DNA of 64,000 nt, from assembly GCF_947498095.1 (NCBI RefSeq), contig NZ_CANMJE010000001.1:434001-498000 (forward strand). The letters are read 5' to 3'. Shown piece by piece: positions 53,881 to 63,262 of the stretch. The notes below the pieces were generated by a model that was given only the letters and a program-made list of their open reading frames with translations, ran no database searches and had not been told where the DNA came from. The translations under genes and the position numbers were made by a program. The stretch is from an uncultured Shimia sp. (GTDB lineage Bacteria > Pseudomonadota > Alphaproteobacteria > Rhodobacterales > Rhodobacteraceae). Every line of letters starts with the position of its first letter. Positions within the stretch are counted from its first letter, which is position 1.

Positions 53881-56070
53881 ATGACTCTGGCGCATAAATT
53901 GTCAGAAGAACGCCGCGCCAGATTGGCGGCTGAGCGTTTGCTAGAATTGAAACAGGCAGAACTTTTTGCGGCAAATCGCAAGCTGGGAAAGCACGCAGAA
54001 CAACTGTCCAACGAAATCGTTGAGACCCGCGCAGAAGTGGACAGTGTGCGGACCGAAAACCAAAAAGTGAGATCCGACCTCGAAGTGGCGAACGAAAAGA
54101 TCGAAATCGCCGAGCGACGGTTGTGGCATTCGATCGAAACAATTCAGGACGGATTTGCCTTTTTTGATTCTGATGGGCGCATGATCGCGGCCAATCCTTC
54201 TTATCTGTCTGTGTTTGACGGTCTGGAAGAAGTTCAGCCCGGAATCACCTACGCACGGCTTTTGCAGGTGCTGACAGATGAGGGCATCGTACATATCGGT
54301 GATACGTCTTCCGCTGATTGGCGCAAGGCTATGCAGGATCGGTGGCACAAGAAAATACCACCACCTGTGGTTTTGCGCCTCTGGAATGGGGAATACATCA
54401 AGCTTCTGGATCAACGTGGGCATGGTGGCGACATCGTGAGCCTTGCCCTCAATATCACCGATACGGTGCGATATGAGGCCAAGCTAAAGAAAGAGCAAAA
54501 GCGCGCCGAAGCGGCAAGCCGTGCCAAGTCAGCATTCCTTGCCAATATGAGTCATGAGATTCGCACGCCCATGAACGGTGTTGTGGGGATGGCTGACTTG
54601 CTCTTGGATACCGGGCTAAGCGAAGAGCAGCGCCTTTTTGCGTCAACCATCAAAAACTCAGGCGAAGCATTGTTGGGAATCATCAATGACGTGTTGGACT
54701 ATTCCAAGATCGAGGCCGAGAAACTGATCCTGCGCCCGGAGCCGTTTGATCTAGAGCGCTGCATTCATGAGGTCATGACGCTCTTGCAACCCAGCGCTCG
54801 CGAAAAGGGTATCGTGCTGATCGTGGATTATGACCTGTTCCTGCCAACGCTGTTTGTGGGCGATCAGGGGCGGATACGTCAGGTTTTGACGAATCTGATT
54901 GGCAATGCCGTTAAGTTCACGTCAAAAGGGCACGTTATGGTGCGCGTCGTCGGTGAGACGCATGAGCACACGGGCCATTGTGAGGTCCATGTCGCCGTTG
55001 AAGACACCGGCATCGGAATTCCCGCGGACAAAATCGATCACATTTTTGGTGAGTTCAATCAGGTCGAGGATGAGCGCAATCGCGCCTTTGAAGGAACCGG
55101 TCTGGGCCTGTCGATTACCAAACGACTGATTGATTTGATGCAAGGAAAAATATGGGTGGATTCCGTTGAAACAGAGGGGTCGGCCTTTGGATTTCAACTG
55201 ACACTGCCCGTCGAAGAAGACCTTGGGCTAAACCCACCGGCTTTGCCCAGTGTGGTACGCAATGTGCTTGTGGTGGATGATCGCGAGGTCAATCGCAGCC
55301 TGCTGGAAAAACAAATGCAGCAAATGGGTGCCACGGTTGTGAGTTGCAGTAGCGGTCAGGCAGCTATGGACCGGGTCTCTGACGTCGATTTGATTCTGAC
55401 AGACTACGGAATGCCAGGAATGGATGGTCTCGAGCTGACAGAGGCTTTGCGCGCCCGAGGCTGCACAGTCCCTGTGGTTTTGTTGAGCTCGGATCCCGCA
55501 CGTGTGCAGGCAGATCCACTCATGAATAACTTGCAGGGCGTGCTGAAAAAACCGGTTTCACGGCGCGATCTGTTCCGTAAGATTGCTGATGCTATCAACG
55601 CGGATGTTCCCGAGATCACAGAAACACCTGAACTGCCGGACAAAGTCGATCAAAGGAAAATGCGCATCCTGGCTGCAGAGGACAACAAGACCAACCAATT
55701 GGTGCTGGGGAAGCTTCTCAAGACACTCGATATCGAATTGCGCTTTGCCAATAACGGCTTTGAGGCGCTAGAGGCATTTGAGGACATGCAGCCCGACATG
55801 ATATTTATGGACATTTCGATGCCCAAGATGGACGGCAAAGAAGCGACTGGCCGCATCCGCCAGAAACCAGGAGGTACAGACGTGCCAATCGTTGCTTTGA
55901 CTGCCCATGCCGTAAATGGCGACGAAGAGGGTATCTTGTCAGCAGGGCTGGATCACTACTTGACCAAGCCGCTCAGAAAAGCCGCCATTTTTGATATGAT
56001 CGCACAGCATATCCCAAAACATGCCACCAATCCATTTCCAGAAGAAGAACCCCGCCAAAGCGGCACATGA
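53881..56070 (+). CDS. Cytoplasmic PAS-containing hybrid histidine kinase with two receiver domains
   Basis: The 729-residue protein has no membrane segment. An N-terminal coiled coil (~5-90; LSEERRARLAAERLLELKQA E) leads into a PAS domain (~95-200; SIETIQDGFAFFDSDGRMIA AN). HisKA has phospho-acceptor His225 in ANMSHEIRTPMNGVVGMADL L. HATPase_c has NLIGNAVKFTSKG, DTGIGIP and FEGTGLGLSITKRL. Receiver 1 has Asp508 (LILTDYGMPGMDG) and receiver 2 has Asp644 (MIFMDISMPKMDG), both intact. No Hpt domain or cognate regulator gene is adjacent. It resembles orphan alphaproteobacterial hybrid kinases. The signal is unknown and presumably cytoplasmic. The stop abuts the convergent yaaA stop. Confidence 0.92.
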   Translation: MTLAHKLSEERRARLAAERLLELKQAELFAANRKLGKHAEQLSNEIVETRAEVDSVRTENQKVRSDLEVANEKIEIAERRLWHSIETIQDGFAFFDSDGRMIAANPSYLSVFDGLEEVQPGITYARLLQVLTDEGIVHIGDTSSADWRKAMQDRWHKKIPPPVVLRLWNGEYIKLLDQRGHGGDIVSLALNITDTVRYEAKLKKEQKRAEAASRAKSAFLANMSHEIRTPMNGVVGMADLLLDTGLSEEQRLFASTIKNSGEALLGIINDVLDYSKIEAEKLILRPEPFDLERCIHEVMTLLQPSAREKGIVLIVDYDLFLPTLFVGDQGRIRQVLTNLIGNAVKFTSKGHVMVRVVGETHEHTGHCEVHVAVEDTGIGIPADKIDHIFGEFNQVEDERNRAFEGTGLGLSITKRLIDLMQGKIWVDSVETEGSAFGFQLTLPVEEDLGLNPPALPSVVRNVLVVDDREVNRSLLEKQMQQMGATVVSCSSGQAAMDRVSDVDLILTDYGMPGMDGLELTEALRARGCTVPVVLLSSDPARVQADPLMNNLQGVLKKPVSRRDLFRKIADAINADVPEITETPELPDKVDQRKMRILAAEDNKTNQLVLGKLLKTLDIELRFANNGFEALEAFEDMQPDMIFMDISMPKMDGKEATGRIRQKPGGTDVPIVALTAHAVNGDEEGILSAGLDHYLTKPLRKAAIFDMIAQHIPKHATNPFPEEEPRQSGT

Positions 56071-56850
56071 TCAGGTTTTGGCGTCGGGATAATCGCGTAG
56101 GAACACCAGCTTATCGCCTTCAGACATGTCGGGCTTATAGGTGTAACCGCCCAAGTCAAAGTCCTTGAGACCCTCAGGGTCGGTCAGGCGTCGCTGGATA
56201 ATGTACCGCGCCATTGAACCGCGGGCCTTCTTGGCAAAAAAGCTTACGATTTTTGCCGTACCGCCTTTGTCTTCCATGAACACAGGGGTGATCACCCGCA
56301 GTTTAAGGGCCTTGGGATCAACCGCGCCAAAGTATTCCTGGCTGGCGCAATTCACGAGGGTATCCGTACCCAATTGGCTGGCCTGTTCGTTCAGGTTCTT
56401 GGCAATGCTATCGCGCCAAAACTCATAAAGGTTCTTACCGCGTCGGGTTTTTAGACGGCTGCCCATTTCCAACCGGTACGCTTGGATCGCGTCCATAGGG
56501 CGCAAAATGCCATAGAGACCGGAAAGAATTCGCAAATGCTCCTGCGCCCATGCCATTTCATCGCCATCCAGTGATGCGGCTTCGAGGCCGATGTAGGTGT
56601 CACCGTTAAAGGCGTGCACAGCGGGCCGCGTCGCGAATTGATCTGGTTCACTCTCATAGGCCTTGAACCGATCACGATTGAGCTTGGCCAAATCCGGGCT
56701 GAGTGACATGAGTTTTTGCAGGTCGCCAAGCGTCAGGTAGCGCGCAGTTTTGGCCAGCTTCAACGCCTCATCGGCAAACTCTGGCTGCGAGGTATTTCCG
56801 GCCACCGGGCTCCAGTCCAAACGTTTTGCAGGCGACACAACAACAAGCAT
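56071..56850 (-). CDS. yaaA: Peroxide stress protein YaaA (DUF328)
   Basis: ATG 56850 (MLVVVSPAKRLDWSP, AGGAAAG upstream) gives 259 residues; a TTG six bases earlier is too close to that site. YaaA signatures are VSPAKRLDW, AVHAFNGDTYIGLEA, RILSGLYGILRPMDAIQAYR LEMG and FFAKKARGSMARYII. In E. coli, YaaA lowers free iron under peroxide stress and binds DNA. The gene is 33 bp downstream of recQ on the same strand, so co-transcription is possible. Confidence 0.93.
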   Translation of the reverse strand: MLVVVSPAKRLDWSPVAGNTSQPEFADEALKLAKTARYLTLGDLQKLMSLSPDLAKLNRDRFKAYESEPDQFATRPAVHAFNGDTYIGLEAASLDGDEMAWAQEHLRILSGLYGILRPMDAIQAYRLEMGSRLKTRRGKNLYEFWRDSIAKNLNEQASQLGTDTLVNCASQEYFGAVDPKALKLRVITPVFMEDKGGTAKIVSFFAKKARGSMARYIIQRRLTDPEGLKDFDLGGYTYKPDMSEGDKLVFLRDYPDAKT

Positions 56851-56883
56851 GGGCAACTTTCCTTTGGTTCTTGGGAGTGAGAC

Positions 56884-58923
56884 TTAGCTCGCCTCATGCA
56901 GCACGTCCAGAAACGCGGCCCCGAAACGTTCGGCACGCTTTTCACCCAGCAATCGCGACATGGCAAATTCATCATCCGGTTTGACGCTGGCGACTTTGGC
57001 CAAAAGCGACGCGGAACAGCTCATCGGTTTGTCGATGCCCTCGGGACCGCGTGCCAAATCTGCCTGCACCTCCAACAGCCGATCATACAGCACCCCGGAT
57101 TCGCGTCCGGCCAGTTTTCGGCGGCTGGGATGCAAGGCTGCAGCCTCTCCGTTGATGACAGTCAGAAAGGCGTCTCCGTAGCTTTCAAGTTTCTTGGCGC
57201 CAACGCCGCTGATCCGCGCCATGTCATCCAGATCCGAGGGGCGCATTTCAGCCATCTCAATCAAAGTTCGGTCATTAAAGATGATATAGGCAGGCACCTT
57301 GGCATCCTCGGCCAAAGCACGGCGTTTGGCTTTGAGCGCGCTTAGCAGAGGGGCATCCTCTTCGTTGACAATCTCTTTGGCGGCTGGACGACGATTGGCT
57401 TTGCGGATGGTGTCCCGCCGCAATTCGATCGAAGCCTCATCGCGCAGGATTGGCATCGCCGCATCGGTCATTCGCAAGCCGCCGTGGCGTTCAGGGTCGG
57501 GGCGGATAAGATCGTGACCCATCATCTGTCGGAACACGGCTTGCCATTGGCGCCGATCGTATTCCGTCCCAACGCCAAAAGTCGGAAGACCGTCGTGACC
57601 ACGTTGGCGCACCTTGTCATTGTCGTTGCCGAGAAGGATGTCGATCAGATAGGTCGCGCCATAACGTTCGCCGGTGCGCAACGCAGCCGACAGCGCCTTG
57701 CGGACCGCAGTTGTGCCATCAAAGACATCCGCAGGCGCGTCACACAGATCACATTTGCCGCAGGTGATGTCGGTTTCGCCAAAGTATCCCAGCAGGGTTT
57801 GTCGGCGGCACCGCAAAGCTTCGGCCAATCCCAACAATGCGTTTAGCCGGCCATGATCTGCCGCGCGTCGCTCTGGAGGGGCAAGCCCTTCGTCGATCTG
57901 GCTGCGGCGCAATCGAATGTCGTCGGCGCCAAACAAGGTCAACGTCTCGGCTGGCGCGCCATCCCGCCCAGCGCGCCCGATTTCCTGATAGTAGGACTCG
58001 ATTGACTTGGGCAGGTCCGCATGCGCAACCCAGCGAATATCGGGTTTGTCGACTCCCATACCAAAGGCCACTGTCGCAACAACGATCAGGCCATCTTCGC
58101 GCTGAAATCTGGTTTCAGTGATCCGGCGGTCTTCGGCCTCCATCCCGCCGTGATAGTGCAGGGCCAGATGTCCGGCCTGTCTCAGGGCCGCGGCAAGGTT
58201 TTCGGTTTTGGCGCGGGTGCCGCAATAGACAATCCCGGATTGCCCCTTGCGGGCCTCAGCGAACTCAAGAATTTGACGCCGCGGAGAATCCTTCGCCGCA
58301 AAGGCCAGATGGATGTTGGGACGGTCAAACCCGTGCAGGAACGTGCTGGGCGTCTGTCCGTCAAACAGCCGTGCAACAATCTCGTCGCGGGTTTCAGCAT
58401 CTGCTGTGGCCGTAAAGGCAGCAAGAGGCACATCCAAGGCGCGCCGCAGTTCTCCAATCCGCAGGTAATCGGGACGGAAATCATGCCCCCATTGGCTGAC
58501 ACAATGCGCTTCGTCGACGGCAATCTGGCTGACCCCGATACGTCGAAGCATACCCAGAGCCGCGCCCGAGGCCAGCCGTTCTGGCGCGATATAGAGCAGT
58601 TTCAGGCGCCCGGCTTCCAAGGCCTCCCAGACTTCGGCGGTTTCTGCTTCGGTATTGCCAGAGGTAAGCGCGCCCGCCTGAACACCCGCCTCACGCAGGG
58701 CGCGAACCTGGTCCCGCATCAAGGCGATCAGTGGTGAAATCACCACCGTCACGCCATCACGCATCAGGGCTGGTAGTTGAAAGCACAAGGATTTGCCGCC
58801 GCCCGTTGGCATGATGGCCAAGACGTTATCACCGCGGCTTACCGCGTCGACGATCTCTTCCTGCCCGGGGCGGAAGGCATCGAATCCAAATACATCACGT
58901 AGGAACGTGGCAGCGGCGCACAT
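56884..58923 (-). CDS. recQ: ATP-dependent DNA helicase RecQ
   Basis: The 679-residue protein has helicase motifs IMPTGGGKSLCFQLPAL (Walker A), VDEAHCVSQWGHDFRPDY (DEAH and the aromatic-rich loop), TATADAETRDEI, and GRAGRDGAPAETL (motif VI). A Zn-binding C-terminal region (YFGETDITCGKCDLCDAP) and winged-helix and HRDC domains (LKAKRRALAEDAKVPAYIIF ND) complete a full-length RecQ. It acts in recombination and stalled-fork repair. Confidence 0.96.
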   Translation of the reverse strand: MCAAATFLRDVFGFDAFRPGQEEIVDAVSRGDNVLAIMPTGGGKSLCFQLPALMRDGVTVVISPLIALMRDQVRALREAGVQAGALTSGNTEAETAEVWEALEAGRLKLLYIAPERLASGAALGMLRRIGVSQIAVDEAHCVSQWGHDFRPDYLRIGELRRALDVPLAAFTATADAETRDEIVARLFDGQTPSTFLHGFDRPNIHLAFAAKDSPRRQILEFAEARKGQSGIVYCGTRAKTENLAAALRQAGHLALHYHGGMEAEDRRITETRFQREDGLIVVATVAFGMGVDKPDIRWVAHADLPKSIESYYQEIGRAGRDGAPAETLTLFGADDIRLRRSQIDEGLAPPERRAADHGRLNALLGLAEALRCRRQTLLGYFGETDITCGKCDLCDAPADVFDGTTAVRKALSAALRTGERYGATYLIDILLGNDNDKVRQRGHDGLPTFGVGTEYDRRQWQAVFRQMMGHDLIRPDPERHGGLRMTDAAMPILRDEASIELRRDTIRKANRRPAAKEIVNEEDAPLLSALKAKRRALAEDAKVPAYIIFNDRTLIEMAEMRPSDLDDMARISGVGAKKLESYGDAFLTVINGEAAALHPSRRKLAGRESGVLYDRLLEVQADLARGPEGIDKPMSCSASLLAKVASVKPDDEFAMSRLLGEKRAERFGAAFLDVLHEAS

Positions 58924-59011
58924 GAAGGAACCCGTTTTGACTGGTTAGTCTGCTCGTTAAAGCCGACATTCCCATAACCGGATTCGCTGAACAAGCCCTG
59001 AAGATGCCTGA

Positions 59012-59293
59012 TCAGAACAGGAGTGTGGGCAGGATGTAGTCACGCAGCGAGATGATGATGATAAACGCTACCAACGGTGCGAGGTCCAGAGGACGCGTAT
59101 CCGGCAGGATGCGACGGATCGGCGTGTAAATCGGTTCGAGCAACCGGTTCAGGCCATACCAGATCTGTGCCACAAATTGCTGACCAAGGTTCAAAACCTG
59201 AAAGCTGATCAGCCAGCTCATGATGATGTGCACAAGCATGATGAAAAATGCCACATCCAGGATGAGCCGCAGGGGGCCGTAAATTGCCATCAT
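59012..59293 (-). CDS. YggT-family membrane protein
   Basis: The 93-residue protein starts at ATG 59293 or 59290 (MMAIYGPLRLILDVAFFIML VHI). It has two hydrophobic segments and the YggT signature LNRLLEPIYTPIRRILPDTR PLDLAPLVAFIII. The family is found near division or osmotic genes and its biochemical role is unsettled. Single gene. Confidence 0.88.
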   Translation of the reverse strand: MMAIYGPLRLILDVAFFIMLVHIIMSWLISFQVLNLGQQFVAQIWYGLNRLLEPIYTPIRRILPDTRPLDLAPLVAFIIIISLRDYILPTLLF

Positions 59294-59424
59294 GATCAGG
59301 GGTCTCCGATTGACTGTTCGCAACAATTAAGCACCGCGCCCTGAAAGGGCAAGAGTGGCGCGAGGTCACGGTTGACCTTTGGGTCAACCGCTATGAATCT
59401 TGTTTGTTCAAAGGAGTGACGCCA

Positions 59425-59961
59425 ATGTACCCCGTGATCCGCATGGTCAAAGAGTTGATAAAACATCGCAACGATCCGCCGTTGACGCCGATGAGCACGC
59501 ATGTGTCGCAGCACAGGTGCTGGCCGTGGGACATTGATCTGTGGATGGAATTGAACAACGGACGGACGCTAACATTGCTGGATCTTGGCCGCATCCCTTT
59601 GGCGCGCCGGATTGGTCTTATTGCGGTGATGCGCAAGAAAAGGTGGAGCATGACAATGGCAGGCGTCACGGTGCGCTATCGCCGTCGTATTCGCCCCTTT
59701 GAAAAGTTCGAAACGCGCAGTCGGGCGGTCTGGTAGGACGACAGATTTGTCTATTTGGAACAGACGATGTGGAAACAGAACGGCGAATGCGCAAACCACG
59801 CACTCTATCGGTCGGCCATTGTGAGCCGGGATGGCATCGTGGCACCGGATCGCGTGATCGAGGCGATGGGTCACAAGATTGACCGCCCATCAGCGCCAGA
59901 TTGGATTCAAGCCTGGGTCGCATCCGAGGCGATCAGGCCGTGGCCACCAATGCAGGATTAA
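59425..59961 (+). pseudogene. Acyl-CoA thioesterase-like gene interrupted by an amber codon
   Basis: One open frame of 178 codons encodes a hotdog-fold thioesterase-like protein (MYPVIRMVKELIKHRNDPPL, CWPWDIDLWMELNNGRTLTL LDLGRIPLA, VRYRRRIRPFEKFETRSRAV W). It is cut by TAG at 59734-59736. After the stop the same frame continues DDRFVYLEQTMWKQNGECAN HALYRSA and ends naturally at 59961. Related proteins carry Trp before D-D/E-R-F; TGG to TAG is a single G-to-A change. The lesion separates the two halves of the hotdog domain. A sequencing error, or translation of the two parts, cannot be excluded. ATG 59425 has an AAGGAG site. Confidence 0.85.
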
Positions 59962-60020
59962 CTTGCTTGAAAGCCAAACCCCTGTCTTAAGTGAAAGAAA
60001 ACGCGAAGGGGGGGACGGGC

Positions 60021-61406
60021 ATGACCGAGGTGTCAGCGCGCAAACGTATCTGGGGATGGTGGTTCTTTGACTGGGCCAGCCAGCCCTATCACACCCTATT
60101 GGTGACGTTCGTTTTTGGTCCGTTTTTTGCGGTGGTTGCGACCGAGTACTACCTCGGCACAGGTTTGGATACCGAAGCCGCCAAGGCCAGCGCTCAGTCG
60201 CTTTGGGCGTGGAACATGGGGCTTGCCGGGCTCGTGATTGGCATCGGGGCCCCAATAATGGGCGCGCTTGCCGATACACGAGGTCGTCGCCGACCTTGGA
60301 TCGCCGGGTTTTCGATAATGTATGTGATCGGCGCTGCGGGTCTTTGGTTCATCGCGTTAGATGGATCGAACCTGTTCGTAATGCTGGGGTTCTTTTCGCT
60401 TGGCTTCATCGGCGCGGAATACGCTCTGATCTTTATCAACTCTCAATTGCCGGAACTTGGTCCAGAGGACGAGATTGGCAAAATCTCCGGCTCAGGTTTT
60501 GCGTTCGGGTATTTTGGCGGATTGCTAGCTCTGATCATCGTGCTTGTCGTCTTTGCTGAGATGGCAGGGGATAAGACCATAGCGGGGCTTTCACCCGGGT
60601 TCGGCCTGTTGGACGCCGAGAAAATGGAGGGAACACGTTCGGTCGGGCCAATCACGGCACTTTGGTATGTCGTCTTCATGATCCCCTATTTCCGCTGGGT
60701 CCACGAACCTTTGGTCGACAAGGCGCGAGGAACGGTCACCGAGGCTCTAACCCTGTTAAGCAACTCGATTGCCAATCTAAAGAACCGCAAAAGCCTGTTG
60801 TACTATCTCATCTCGTCAATGCTGTATCGCGATGCGCTGAATGGCCTCTATGCCTTTGGCGGCATCTACGCGAACCTTGTTCTGGATTGGTCTGTCCCTC
60901 AAATCGGTGTTTTTGGCATCTTGGGGGCCACCAGTGCCGTGTTCTTTAGCTGGCTGGGTGGAAATCTGGACAAGAGATTTGGCCCCAAACCAGTCATTAT
61001 CGCCGCAATCTGGGTGCTGATCGGAATGGCCTTTATCATCGTCAATATGTCGCGCGAGACGTTTTTTGGCATGCCGTTGGCGGATGGATCTTCTTTGCCG
61101 GACACGGTTCTGATGATTGCCGGGGCAACCTTTGGCGGCATGGGCGGCATTCTTCAGGCCGCAAGCCGAACATTGATGGTTCGCCACACGGATCCGGCCA
61201 CCCCGACAGAAAGCTTTGGCCTCTATGGTCTATCCGGTCGCGCAACCGCGTTCTTGGCGCCAATCCTGATTGGTGTCGCCACGGTGTTGACCGGATCGGC
61301 AAGACTTGGCGTATCGCCAGTGATCCTTCTTTTCCTGCTGGGGCTGATCCTGCTACGCTGGGTTAACCCCAAGGGAGACAGTGAGACATGGTCAAACGCG
61401 TCCTGA
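60021..61406 (+). CDS. MFS transporter, UMF1 (Atg22-like) family
   Basis: ATG 60021 (MTEVSARKRIWGWWFFDWAS) gives 461 residues with about 12 predicted helices. Features of the UMF1/Atg22-like group include FFDWASQPYHTLLVTFVFGP FF, GAPIMGALADTRGRRRPWIA G, and GGNLDKRFGPKPVIIAAIW. Family members are putative solute exporters; the substrate is unknown. The gene overlaps mepA by 19 bp, implying coupled expression. Confidence 0.86.
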   Translation: MTEVSARKRIWGWWFFDWASQPYHTLLVTFVFGPFFAVVATEYYLGTGLDTEAAKASAQSLWAWNMGLAGLVIGIGAPIMGALADTRGRRRPWIAGFSIMYVIGAAGLWFIALDGSNLFVMLGFFSLGFIGAEYALIFINSQLPELGPEDEIGKISGSGFAFGYFGGLLALIIVLVVFAEMAGDKTIAGLSPGFGLLDAEKMEGTRSVGPITALWYVVFMIPYFRWVHEPLVDKARGTVTEALTLLSNSIANLKNRKSLLYYLISSMLYRDALNGLYAFGGIYANLVLDWSVPQIGVFGILGATSAVFFSWLGGNLDKRFGPKPVIIAAIWVLIGMAFIIVNMSRETFFGMPLADGSSLPDTVLMIAGATFGGMGGILQAASRTLMVRHTDPATPTESFGLYGLSGRATAFLAPILIGVATVLTGSARLGVSPVILLFLLGLILLRWVNPKGDSETWSNAS

Positions 61407-62299
61407 TCCTTTTATCTGTGCTGGGTTTGGCAGCGTGCCAGACCCAGACCGCTGAACAGGCGACTGTTTCCACGAAACAAGTGCCGGCCGCTATGAAGGG
61501 GGTTGAGGCACGTCAGCTGTTTGGGGCGCAAGAAAATGGATCGCGGCAAGATCCGCGGCCGCTAGGGTCGTATAGCAAAGGCTGTGTTGCTGGCGCGGTG
61601 CAATTGCCAGAAACCGGACCGACCTGGCAGGCGATGCGCCTCTCACGTAATCGCAATTGGGGCTATCCCGAAACCGTTGACTATATCCGAGACCTGTCAG
61701 TCAAGGCTGCAGCGCAGCCCGGTTGGGAAGGGCTGTACATCGGAGATATCAGCCAGCCGCGGGGTGGGCCGATGTTGTCGGGCCACCGAAGCCATCAGGT
61801 CGGGCTGGACATCGACATCTGGATGCTGCCGCCACAACGGCTCAACTTGAGCGTTGCCGAACGCGAGAGCATTTCATCCATTTCGATGCGGCGCGCCAAA
61901 GGCGCTTATGTGAATGACAGTTGGACTCGCCAGCATCATGAAATTCTAAAAGCCGCCGCCAGTGATCCCCGTGTTGCGCGTATCTTTGTGTTTCCGGGTG
62001 CCAAGGTACAAATGTGCAACGACGAAAAAGGCGACAGATCCTGGCTGCGCAAAATCCGACCATGGTGGGGGCACCACTATCATTTCCATGTGCGTTTAAA
62101 TTGTCCGAAGGGCGCGAAAGGATGCACAAATCAGGCAGCACCGCCCGCGGGTGATGGCTGTGCAGACGCTGAACAGTGGGTGCAAAACATCCTGAACCCT
62201 CCTCCACCAGATCCAAATGCGCCGGCACCCAAGCCTCGTAGGCAGCTGGAAATGGCAGACTTGCCGGGCCAATGTATCGACGTCTTGCAGTCGCAATAG
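61388..62299 (+). CDS. mepA: Penicillin-insensitive murein endopeptidase (MepA), lipoprotein
   Basis: The 303-residue protein has a lipoprotein signal with lipobox L-A-A-C at Cys17 (VKRVLILLSVLGLAAC). The M74 metallopeptidase motifs are GPMLSGHRSHQVGLDIDIW (zinc ligands) and RPWWGHHYHFHVRLNCP. It cleaves D-alanyl-meso-DAP cross-links. It overlaps the MFS gene at its start and the phytase-type esterase gene at its end (28 bp), forming a compact run of co-oriented genes. Confidence 0.93.
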   Translation: MVKRVLILLSVLGLAACQTQTAEQATVSTKQVPAAMKGVEARQLFGAQENGSRQDPRPLGSYSKGCVAGAVQLPETGPTWQAMRLSRNRNWGYPETVDYIRDLSVKAAAQPGWEGLYIGDISQPRGGPMLSGHRSHQVGLDIDIWMLPPQRLNLSVAERESISSISMRRAKGAYVNDSWTRQHHEILKAAASDPRVARIFVFPGAKVQMCNDEKGDRSWLRKIRPWWGHHYHFHVRLNCPKGAKGCTNQAAPPAGDGCADAEQWVQNILNPPPPDPNAPAPKPRRQLEMADLPGQCIDVLQSQ

Positions 62300-63174
62300 T
62301 CGCGACACTTCTTTGCATCTACGGTTGGAGCAGGATCAGCCCGGGCAGCGAAGGTCCGGCTGAGCTGGTCTCTGTCACAAAGTGGAATATTGCTGAACCT
62401 TGGTTCGGTGGCTTTTCCGGGATGGAAATTTCAGCAGACGGAGCGTCCGTGTTGCTGGTTTCGGATCGGGGCCACTTTGCGCGCGCAGATCTCTTGCGCG
62501 AAGATGCAGAGATCACTGACGTTGTTTTGAAGGACCATGCGGGCATCTTGGCGCCAGATGGCCAGCCACTGCGCAGGCATCAGCGAGACACCGAAGGCCT
62601 TGCGCGTACGGCAACGAGCGAAGCTTTTTTTGTGTCTTTTGAAGGAATTCATCAAGTCTGGTCTTTCGACGACGTCTTGGCCTCACCGGTGCCACTCGCG
62701 GGATTTGGCAATGACGTTAAGCCTCGGCGAAACGGATCGTTTGAAGCCTTGGCAATTGACCAAGCTGGGCGATTGGTTGCCATCACGGAATCGCGTTTTG
62801 GGATCTCCGGATCAAACCCAAGTGTTCCGATTGGAACACGGGCGCTTGCAGGTAGCTTTCGTGGTGCCGCGACTTGATGGGTTCGATCCGGTTGGCGCTG
62901 ATTTTGGGCCTGATGGGCGGCTATTCATTCTGGAACGCGGCTTTAACGGCGTTGGCTTTCGCAGCCGTGTTCGGCGCTTCGACGTGACAGAAGGTGGGGC
63001 GCAAAACGAAGTTGAAGTACTGCGCACTGGGACCGGCTGCATGACAATCTGGAAGGGTTGGCGGTTTGGCGGGATCCAATGGGTGTCATCCGGTTGACCA
63101 TGATCTCCGATGACAACTTTCAATTCTTCCAGCGCACAGAGATTGTCGAGTATGTGATCAAGGAAACCCCTTGA
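62272..63174 (+). pseudogene. Esterase-like activity of phytase family protein, two frameshifts
   Basis: The N-terminal part (MYRRLAVAIVATLLCIYGWS, PWFGGFSGMEISADGASVLL VSDRGHFARA, FEALAIDQAGRLV) is in one frame. Around 62790-62815 the homologous sequence moves to the next frame (QTQVFRLEHGRLQVAFVVPR LDGF, VGADFGPDGRLFILERGFNG VGFRSRVRRF). Near 63040-63043 it returns to the first frame ([44 protein letters not shown], stop at 63172-63174). All family landmarks are present, so the ancestral gene was complete. A single-base gain and a compensating loss best explain it. Unless these are sequence errors the product is broken after residue ~180. The gene overlaps mepA by 28 bp. Confidence 0.85.
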
Positions 63175-63262
63175 TTTGCCAGTCCTCTGCCTATAAACCC
63201 CGCCCGTCCCGACATCTTGCGGGGCCAAGTCGCCGCTACCTTGTCAAAACGGGCTAAAAGAC

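Noticed and set aside
59734-59736. Amber codon as a coded pyrrolysine or programmed readthrough
   Set aside because: Pyrrolysine machinery is not expected in this clade, and a single Trp-to-amber change is simpler.
62790-63045. Programmed frameshifting in the esterase gene
   Set aside because: There is no slippery sequence followed by a stem at either switch point, and two opposite shifts would be needed.
63175-63262. Possible preQ1 riboswitch before the VUT transporter
   Set aside because: The leader has no recognisable preQ1-I or preQ1-II pattern and no stable pseudoknot stem that I could pair.
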